The position numbers and the translations under genes were made by a program. Positions 1-5,810 of a stretch of 24,078 nucleotides of DNA are shown in pieces. Under the pieces are notes generated by a model. That model was given only the letters and a program-made list of their open reading frames with translations, was not told the DNA's origin and did not search any database. Source of the DNA: Euryarchaeota archaeon UBA561 (GTDB lineage Archaea; Thermoplasmatota; Poseidoniia; Poseidoniales; Poseidoniaceae); assembly GCA_002502295.1 (NCBI GenBank), contig DANX01000028.1, positions 977 to 25,054 of the forward strand. The letters run 5' to 3'. Within the stretch, counting starts at the first letter, position 1, and each line of letters starts with the position of its first letter.

Positions 1-1640
1 GGCTTGGTCGGTTGGAGCGAAGACCGTAAAGGGCCCGTCTCCCTGAAGGGTGGTGAGCAATTCTGCTTGAATCACTCCAGCCACCAACGAATTGTGCACG
101 CCGGTGCATTGAGCGGTGCGTGGGATGTCGTTGGGCGTGTCAGTGGGCGTGAGGACCTTGTCAATCACGTGAATGACACCGTTGCTGGTGTTCACGTCAG
201 CGAGGGCCACATTGGCGCCGTTAACCATCACGCCATCACCGACGGTGAAGGACAGGGATTGACCGTTGACCGCCTCGGCTGTCATGCAGTCGGAAAGGGC
301 CGTTGATGGAACATTGCCAGCTACGACGTGGTAGAGCAGAATGTCGCTGAGGGCGGCTTTACCTTCAGGGGTGTCAAGCGCTGCAAGGTCGATACCGGCG
401 TCCGTGAAGGCTTGGTCGGTTGGAGCGAAGAGCGTGAACGGCCCTGGGCCTTGCAGGGTCGCAAGCAGGTCCGCTTGCACCACGGCGGCCACCAACGAGT
501 TGTGGATGCCGGTGCATTGAGCGGTGCGTGCAATGTCGTTTGGCGAGTCAACCGGCGTTAGCACCTTGTCGATGACGTGGATGACACCGTTGCTGGTGTT
601 GACGTCGGCCAGGGTTACATTGGCGTCGTTAACCATCACGCCGTCTCCGACGGTGAAGGCCAACGGTTGCCCGTTGGCAGCGGTTGCTGTCATGCATTCT
701 GAGACGTTTGCGGCAGGTACTTCACCGGCCACGACGTGGTAAAGCAGAATGTCGCTAAGAGCGGCTTTTCCTTCCGGTGTGTCCAAGGCAGCAAGGTCAA
801 TGCCAGCGTCAGCAAAGGCTTGGTCGGTTGGAGCAAAGACCGTGAACGGGCCGGGGCCCTGGAGCGTCTCGAGGAGTTCAGCTTGGATGACGCCAGCCAC
901 CAATGAATCGTGGATACCGGTGCATTGAGCGGTGCGTGGGATGTTGTTCGGCGTATCGCTTGGCATCAACACTTTGTCGATGACGTGGATGAGGCCGTTG
1001 CTGGTCACCACGTCAGCGATGGTCACGTTGGCGTCGTTGACCATCACGCCTCCGTTGACGGTGAAGGCGAGAGGTTGGCCGTTGGCGGCGTCCGTGGTCA
1101 AACAGTCCGTGACATCGGCAGCGGCCACTTCAGAAGCCACCACGTGATACAGGAGAATGTCGGCGAGGGTTTGCTTGCCTTCGGGTGTGTCGAGGTCAGC
1201 GAGGTCAATGCCTGCGTCGGTGAACGCCTGATCGGTTGGAGCGAACACGGTGAACGGCCCCGTACCTTGGAGCGTGGCCAACAGGTCGGCTTGGATGACG
1301 GCAGCCACCAGTGAGTTGTGAATGCCCGTTGTTTGGGCGGTAGCGGGAATGTCGACTGGAGGCATTAGGACCTTGTCGATGACGTGAATGATGCCGTTGG
1401 AGGCTATGACATCAGCCAGTGTGACGTTGGCTGAGCCAACCGTGACGTCGGAGCCACTGACGCCAAACTTGACCTTATCTCCGTTCACCATGGTGGCCAT
1501 CATGCCGTCGGTTACATCGGCGGCGGCGACTTCGCCAGCGAAGACATGGTGGAGAAGAATGTCCGAAAGGGTAGCGTTTTCTTCGGGAGTATCAAAATCA
1601 TTCAGATCGATGCCTGCGTCGGCGAAAGCCTGGTCGGTTG
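1..1640 (-). repeat. Tandem 408-bp FAS1-encoding repeats
   Basis: The same FAPTDQA-encoding site recurs with its edge at 3, 411, 819, 1227 and 1629. The spacing is therefore exactly 408, 408 and 408 bp, then 402 bp to the signal-peptide-proximal copy. The three left-hand units are close to identical over long stretches at the DNA level, while the unit nearest the start codon is the most divergent. This pattern fits amplification of internal units by unequal crossing-over. Confidence 0.9.
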
Positions 1641-1839
1641 GCGCAAACACCGTGAACGGCCCAGTTCCCTGAAGGGTGGTGACCAAGTCGGCATGGGTGA
1701 GAGCAGCCACCAGTGAATCGTGGATTCCGGTTCCTGCGGCGTTCGTTGGGATGTCCTGTGTGGCGTCCGCGCTTGCGTTCAGCGGCAGAGCGGAAGCGGT
1801 GAGGAGCGTTACGAGAAGGAAGGCCAGTGTTTTGTTCAT
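1..1839 (-). CDS. Secreted multi-domain fasciclin (FAS1) repeat protein, C-terminus beyond window
   Basis: The minus-strand frame is open from the ATG at 1839 to the window edge (613 codons, no stop), so the C-terminus is missing. It starts with a signal peptide (MNKTLAFLLVTLLTASALPL then NASADA; cleavage near residues 23-25). FAS1 domains of about 134-136 residues follow: four complete and a fifth cut off just inside its FAPTDQA motif. Each has the FAS1 hallmarks FTVFAPTDQAF, DILLYHVVAGEV and NGVIHVIDKVL. FAS1 domains act outside the cell in adhesion; that role here is inferred from the family. Domains 2-4 each carry a Cys (D/E-C) and are each followed by a TAQC linker Cys, while domain 1 has neither, suggesting a disulfide per later repeat. 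The start is supported by the signal peptide and a TATA box 28 nt upstream. No SD is seen, so the mRNA is probably leaderless. Confidence 0.93.
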   Translation of the reverse strand, partial: MNKTLAFLLVTLLTASALPLNASADATQDIPTNAAGTGIHDSLVAALTHADLVTTLQGTGPFTVFAPTDQAFADAGIDLNDFDTPEENATLSDILLHHVFAGEVAAADVTDGMMATMVNGDKVKFGVSGSDVTVGSANVTLADVIASNGIIHVIDKVLMPPVDIPATAQTTGIHNSLVAAVIQADLLATLQGTGPFTVFAPTDQAFTDAGIDLADLDTPEGKQTLADILLYHVVASEVAAADVTDCLTTDAANGQPLAFTVNGGVMVNDANVTIADVVTSNGLIHVIDKVLMPSDTPNNIPRTAQCTGIHDSLVAGVIQAELLETLQGPGPFTVFAPTDQAFADAGIDLAALDTPEGKAALSDILLYHVVAGEVPAANVSECMTATAANGQPLAFTVGDGVMVNDANVTLADVNTSNGVIHVIDKVLTPVDSPNDIARTAQCTGIHNSLVAAVVQADLLATLQGPGPFTLFAPTDQAFTDAGIDLAALDTPEGKAALSDILLYHVVAGNVPSTALSDCMTAEAVNGQSLSFTVGDGVMVNGANVALADVNTSNGVIHVIDKVLTPTDTPNDIPRTAQCTGVHNSLVAGVIQAELLTTLQGDGPFTVFAPTDQA

Positions 1840-1863
1840 ATCCCATGAAAACTTTCCACTCAG

Positions 1864-1870
1864 TTATAAT
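1864..1870 (-). promoter_or_regulatory. TATA box of the FAS1 gene
   Basis: TTATAAT on the plus strand (ATTATAA on the coding strand) is centred about 28 nt before the ATG at 1839. Archaeal TATA boxes usually lie about 25-30 nt before the transcription start, which puts the 5' end at or within a few nt of the start codon. No Shine-Dalgarno sequence precedes the ATG. A leaderless transcript is inferred. Confidence 0.6.
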
Positions 1871-2156
1871 AGGCTGTTTTTCTTTAACACTTTGAGCGTG
1901 ATTTTCCCGTCAATCAATGGATTGTCCGTTTGCTTATCGGGTGGTTTGAGAGCAGCCCTGCTTCCATCATTTTCCGAAGGTTCCGTTGTTTTCTAACAAA
2001 TCACGACGAAGCACTTGGTCCCGTATTTCTTGTTTCGGCTCCGAACCGGAAATCCGAACATCATCAATGCTTTACCGGAATACGTCATCATGGCCGCGTT
2101 ATATTTCCGGAATAATGAAATTTGATTTAAAAATCCATAATTTGGAGGCCAAGGGC

Positions 2157-2163
2157 TTATATT
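2157..2163 (+). promoter_or_regulatory. TATA box of the TPR gene
   Basis: TTATATT is centred about 25 nt before the ATG at 2185, so transcription would start at or next to the initiation codon. A GAGG at 2174-2177 could serve as a weak Shine-Dalgarno if the real start site lies further upstream. The two readings cannot be separated from sequence alone. Confidence 0.5.
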
Positions 2164-2184
2164 TCAGGCAAAAGAGGGCGTGTC

Positions 2185-3942
2185 ATGTCATTTGCACCAG
2201 TGAACTACGACTACGGTACTGAATCAAACTACGCGTTCGCGACGGAGGTGACCTGCGCCTCAGACGAAGCACGCACATTGTTTGTTGAAGCTTACGGCCA
2301 CTACTTGAACTACAACCACGAGCAAGCCATCGCTTGTTTTTCGGCCTGTGCCGAGGTTGACCCAAACTGCGCCATGGCTTACTGGGGCATTGCCTACTGC
2401 CTCTCTTCCAACTACAACTGGGCTCCTGGTTTGGGGTCTGGATACGACGCCATTCAGCAAGCCCTTGGGGTCATGGACCACTGCACCGAACTTGAGCAGG
2501 ATTTGATTCGTGCGCTTTCGAAGCGCCACACTGCTGAGGCACGCGACGCCGCTGACCCCACCGTGCTCAACATGGGTAACTCCCCAGAACTCAACGTTGC
2601 CTTTGCCGAAGCCATGGCACCACTGTACGAAAAATACGCTGGCAACCTCGCGGTGACGGCCCTCTACGTCGAGGCGTTGATGAACCTCAAGGCCTGGCAA
2701 TTGTGGGACAAGAACACCGCTACCGGGGAGATCACACCCGCTGACGACAACACCTTGCTCCTCGTCAAAATCATGGAAGATGCTTTCGAAAGCAGCGAGG
2801 CTGCTCGAGTCGACCCTGCTCTTTGCCATTTGTACTGCCACGCTTTGGAACTTTCACCGTTCCCTGAGCGAGCGCTCTTTGCCGCTGATGTCCTCCGCAC
2901 ACGCATGCCCGGACTGGGCCACCTTGTGCACATGCCTTCCCACATTGATGCGTGGGTTGGACAGTGGAAGGAAGCCATTGAATGCAACATCGCAGCGGTT
3001 GAAGCCGACGACCACTACGTCAGCATCACCGGCAATGAATCCCAGTTTTACAAGTTCTACCGCATGCACAACCACCACTTTGTCGTCTGGTGTGCCATGT
3101 TTGACGGGCAGTACGAGACGGCGCTCAAGTACGCCCGCAAGGCGGTTGACACCTTGCCCGCTGGAGACGCTAACCACGGTGTCCAGTTCATGCTGGCCGG
3201 CATTATCCCAATGGGTGCTATTTTCCTCGAATCCTACGTCACCATGCCTTGGCACGTGATGATCCGTTTCGGCAAGTGGGACGATATCCTGGCTGAACCC
3301 ATGTATTCCGACAAAGACGTCTTCCCCGCCACCATCGCCACGCAACACTACGCCCGTGGTGTCGCTTACGCTTCCAAGGGCATGGTGCCCGAAGCAGAAG
3401 CTGAACAGGTTCTGTTCAACGAAGCGCTGCAAAACCCAGCCCTCGCTGGCCGAGTGTTGCACAACAATCTGATGTACCAAGATCCAGAAGAAGGACCGTC
3501 CATTTTGAACGTCAACGCTTCCATCCTTGAGGCTGAAATCGAGTACCGACGTCAATTCTTGGCCAAGGAAGCCGGCGAGGCAAGCGATTTTACCGCTGCC
3601 TTTGACGAACTGCGACGCGGCGTTGACCTCTCCCTCAACCTTGCCTACAACGAACCTTGGGGTCAGATGCAACCTGTTCGACACATCCTTGGGGCTCTCT
3701 TGTTTGAGCAGGGCCACATCGAGGAAGCGGAGGAGGTCTACCGGGCTGACATCGCCCTCTGGAAGGACAACATGTGGGGTCTTTTGGGACTCAAACTCTG
3801 CCTCGAAGCCCGTGGCGATGCTGCTGAGGAACTCGCTGAGGTGACCGCTTTGTTCGAAGAGCGCTCCTCCCGTGCTGACATCGTGCCAGCCAAGACGTGC
3901 TTCTGCGCTCAAGACGCGCTTGACACGAGCTGCTGCAGCTGA
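2185..3942 (+). CDS. Tetratricopeptide-repeat protein with Cys-rich C-terminus
   Basis: This 585-aa soluble protein has no signal peptide or membrane segment. A TPR-like helical pair sits at about residues 28-72 (EAYGHYLNYNHEQAIACF, then AEVDPNCAMAYWGIAYC). A conserved-looking HMPSHIDAWVGQWKEAIECN block lies near residue 248-267, and further TPR-like helices lie near 390-410 and 500-550. This layout matches a family of long TPR-domain proteins of unknown function found in bacteria, archaea and fungi. The extreme C-terminus has five cysteines in 13 residues if the two vicinal pairs are counted loosely; the visible ones are C572, C574, C583 and C584 (CFC...CC). They could bind metal or form a redox pair. 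It is transcribed divergently from FAS1, and an 8-bp inverted repeat follows the stop. The molecular function is unknown; a protein-interaction scaffold is the family-level expectation. Confidence 0.85.
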   Translation: MSFAPVNYDYGTESNYAFATEVTCASDEARTLFVEAYGHYLNYNHEQAIACFSACAEVDPNCAMAYWGIAYCLSSNYNWAPGLGSGYDAIQQALGVMDHCTELEQDLIRALSKRHTAEARDAADPTVLNMGNSPELNVAFAEAMAPLYEKYAGNLAVTALYVEALMNLKAWQLWDKNTATGEITPADDNTLLLVKIMEDAFESSEAARVDPALCHLYCHALELSPFPERALFAADVLRTRMPGLGHLVHMPSHIDAWVGQWKEAIECNIAAVEADDHYVSITGNESQFYKFYRMHNHHFVVWCAMFDGQYETALKYARKAVDTLPAGDANHGVQFMLAGIIPMGAIFLESYVTMPWHVMIRFGKWDDILAEPMYSDKDVFPATIATQHYARGVAYASKGMVPEAEAEQVLFNEALQNPALAGRVLHNNLMYQDPEEGPSILNVNASILEAEIEYRRQFLAKEAGEASDFTAAFDELRRGVDLSLNLAYNEPWGQMQPVRHILGALLFEQGHIEEAEEVYRADIALWKDNMWGLLGLKLCLEARGDAAEELAEVTALFEERSSRADIVPAKTCFCAQDALDTSCCS

Positions 3943-3957
3943 TCGTGACTGTCGGAC

Positions 3958-3975
3958 ATCAGAGATTTCTCTGAT
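3958..3975. repeat. 8-bp inverted repeat downstream of the TPR gene
   Basis: ATCAGAGA-TT-TCTCTGAT is a perfect 8-bp dyad 15 nt after the TPR stop and 71 nt before the next start codon. No T-tract follows. It could be a weak terminator hairpin for the TPR gene or an operator-like dyad for the downstream gene. Neither role is shown by sequence. Confidence 0.45.
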
Positions 3976-4046
3976 TGGACAGGGGCATTGAGGAACGTCG
4001 AGGCCAACGGGTGAAAACTTAAGTCGGGGCTTGTCAAATCAGAACC

Positions 4047-4622
4047 ATGCATCTCATCGTTTGCCCCAATTGCGGTAAGCGGATGAAAACGAAAGTGCTG
4101 ATGCGTGGAAGAATTCTTTGCCCTGGCTGTCAGGTCCACTTCAGTGCGCCTGAACCGAACCATAGCGTCGTGACACTCTCTGTGAATGAACCCAAAAACG
4201 GCAACGTTCGCCTTGTTATCTTCTCGCTTTTCGGTTTATTTTGGCTATTTTTCTTTGCCATAACCGGGGGATTTGGTTTCATTTGGGAGGTCTCCACCGG
4301 TTCGCTCTCGCTTTCTGGCTGGCAGCTGTTTATTCCTCCATTGTACTTGGCTCAGCTTTCAGCAGCCTCTTATTTTCTCACGCCACTCCTGAAGAGGTCG
4401 TTCGGCCGACAGCCCACGGCCATGACATCTCCTGTGGCCTCAGCAATAAACGCGGGGCCACAATCTGCGCAATTCCAAGGAATTCATCCTAAGAAGGACA
4501 TCTTCAACATACTTTCCATCTTGTCTCTTGTGATGTTTTTCTTTGCTTTGTTGCTCACCATCGGCGTGGTCATTTTCCTTTTCATTTTGGTCATTGCGGC
4601 CAGCGGGGGAGGCATGTACTGA
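4047..4622 (+). CDS. Zinc-ribbon membrane protein, function unknown
   Basis: This is a 191-aa protein. The N-terminus is a zinc ribbon of the CPxC-x15-CPGC type (C6, C9, C25, C28; VCPNCGKRMK and LCPGCQVHF), presumably cytosolic and binding one Zn. Hydrophobic segments lie at about residues 54-74 (VRLVIFSLFGLFWLFFFAI), 92-112 and 152-184. The last is long enough to be one tilted helix or a re-entrant pair. A polar Ser/Pro/Ala-rich linker at about 120-150 separates the last two. Small zinc-ribbon membrane proteins like this are common in archaea, with no assigned reaction. The ATG at 4047 is chosen because the zinc ribbon begins at once. An AT-rich AAAACTTAA at 4014-4022 is a possible weak TATA element, and no clear SD is seen. 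The facing minus-strand Rieske gene ends at 4739, so the two converge. Confidence 0.75.
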   Translation: MHLIVCPNCGKRMKTKVLMRGRILCPGCQVHFSAPEPNHSVVTLSVNEPKNGNVRLVIFSLFGLFWLFFFAITGGFGFIWEVSTGSLSLSGWQLFIPPLYLAQLSAASYFLTPLLKRSFGRQPTAMTSPVASAINAGPQSAQFQGIHPKKDIFNILSILSLVMFFFALLLTIGVVIFLFILVIAASGGGMY

Positions 4623-4738
4623 CACAGCCCGCAGCGTTGAGTGCGTCTCCAAGGGTTCTCAGTCTGTCCTGTTCGTGCCTAGCGTTTGCCTAAATGGGTA
4701 AATGGCTCATGATTGTCCCTCCGACGGCGACCGACGCT

Positions 4739-5806
4739 CTATGGTGCCTGGTTAAACTGGCTTAACATCCGATGGAAATGGTGCACACCCTGTTCTTTCG
4801 TTGGGGAATAGCGTCCACGGTCGTAAGCGCTTGAAGCCATGCCTTTCTGCACCTCTTCAATCACCCACTGGTCTTGGTGTTCAACCGTGTCAAGCTCCGA
4901 ACCTGCGCCCTGACCGGCAAGTTCTGCGTCCTTGACGTAGCCTCGGTAGAGGATCCTGCATCGTTTGGTAGACACAGGCATCACCACGTTCACCGACAAC
5001 CCCCATGGATAGAAATTGAACATCATGTTTGGAAACAACCACAGGTAGTACGCCGCGATCTCTTGGCCTTCATCGGGATGCCCTTGTGGCAGATCAAACG
5101 TGATGTCGCCTTTGGTGGCTTTGCCTATTTGGAGCACGCCTCCGTCAAAGGTCTCGGTGATGTACCCGGAATAGTCGAGCGCTTGGTTAAGTTCAGGGTG
5201 AACATATGGAATGTGGAATCCCTCGAGGTAGTTGTCAACGTAAAGCAGCCAGTTGGCCTCAACGGTGTGGTCTCGGTCCCTTTCAGCATCGTACGTGAAC
5301 GACTCAGGTGAAAGAAATCCCAACCGTTTCTCCAGCATATCCCATGGTAGTTCCATCCCTTTCCCGAGGGTGGTGAAATGCATCCCCATCCACTGTTTGA
5401 GAGGGAATTCACGGAGGTTATCTGCCGAACTTGGGAAACCGATGGACTGTTCAAATTCAGGCATGTGGCGAAGGGTGCCGTTGAGGCTGAAGTTTCGACC
5501 GTGGTAGCGGCACTGCAGGGTCTTCTTCGTGCATGGCTCAAGCACCAGGCGCATGCCACGGTGCGTGCACACGTTGGAGAGAACGCGTGGAGCCTCATCG
5601 CTCAACAACACAACGGATTCGCCGTTGATCGCCTGGAGGTGTTCAATGGGCAACATGGCATTGATGCTGAGCTCATCGTTATGGGCGAGAAATTGCCAAC
5701 CGTTGAACACCGATTTTAGCCCCTCAAACACGGACGGGTCCGTGTAGTAGCGCGACGGAAGCGTTCGTGCCGTTCGAATGTCAGCATCGATCAGTTCTCT
5801 TGACAT
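4739..5806 (-). CDS. Rieske non-heme iron oxygenase, alpha-subunit type
   Basis: This is a 355-aa enzyme with both metal centres visible. The Rieske [2Fe-2S] ligands are C80-x-H82 (NVCTHRGMRL) and C99-x2-H102 (QCRYHGRNF). The catalytic mononuclear iron motif is at residues 186-205: H198 and H203 in the EGFHIPYVHPEL stretch, with D312 (VEHQDQWVIEEVQKG) as the likely third ligand. E195, three residues before H198, sits where an acidic residue bridges the Rieske and iron sites. Glutamate there is typical of the CntA/GbcA-like group that demethylates or cleaves quaternary amines, whereas aromatic dioxygenases usually have Asp. The expected reaction is O2-dependent hydroxylation or N-demethylation using electrons from a separate reductase, which is not in this window. 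The substrate is not determinable. The start codon lies 4 nt after the stop of the upstream TSP3 gene, implying co-transcription. Confidence 0.9.
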   Translation of the reverse strand: MSRELIDADIRTARTLPSRYYTDPSVFEGLKSVFNGWQFLAHNDELSINAMLPIEHLQAINGESVVLLSDEAPRVLSNVCTHRGMRLVLEPCTKKTLQCRYHGRNFSLNGTLRHMPEFEQSIGFPSSADNLREFPLKQWMGMHFTTLGKGMELPWDMLEKRLGFLSPESFTYDAERDRDHTVEANWLLYVDNYLEGFHIPYVHPELNQALDYSGYITETFDGGVLQIGKATKGDITFDLPQGHPDEGQEIAAYYLWLFPNMMFNFYPWGLSVNVVMPVSTKRCRILYRGYVKDAELAGQGAGSELDTVEHQDQWVIEEVQKGMASSAYDRGRYSPTKEQGVHHFHRMLSQFNQAP

Positions 5807-5810
5807 GCTC

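Larger units (their letters stand above)
1840..2184. promoter_or_regulatory. Divergent intergenic region between FAS1 and TPR genes
   Basis: This 345-bp stretch is AT-richer than its flanks and separates divergently transcribed genes. It carries a TATA box near each end (1864-1870 for the minus gene, 2157-2163 for the plus gene). Two short open frames here (1930-2115 and 1986-2222) overlap each other, lack SD sites, and one runs into the TPR gene, so they are not called as genes. No RNA gene or clear repeat was seen. Confidence 0.6.

Noticed and set aside
1..1640. Regularly spaced direct repeats that could suggest a CRISPR array
   Set aside because: The 408-bp unit is fully coding and keeps the FAS1 frame; no short repeat-spacer pattern exists.
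1930..2222. Two short plus-strand frames in the FAS1-TPR spacer
   Set aside because: They overlap each other and the TPR start, lack SD sites and have no recognisable sequence. The region reads as a divergent promoter.
2854..3912. 352-aa minus-strand frame opposite the TPR gene
   Set aside because: It is antisense to a gene with recognisable TPR motifs and shows no domain, SD or promoter of its own.
4623..4738. Possible small gene or terminator between the converging zinc-ribbon and Rieske genes
   Set aside because: No frame with start and SD, no clear hairpin with T-tract; left unannotated.
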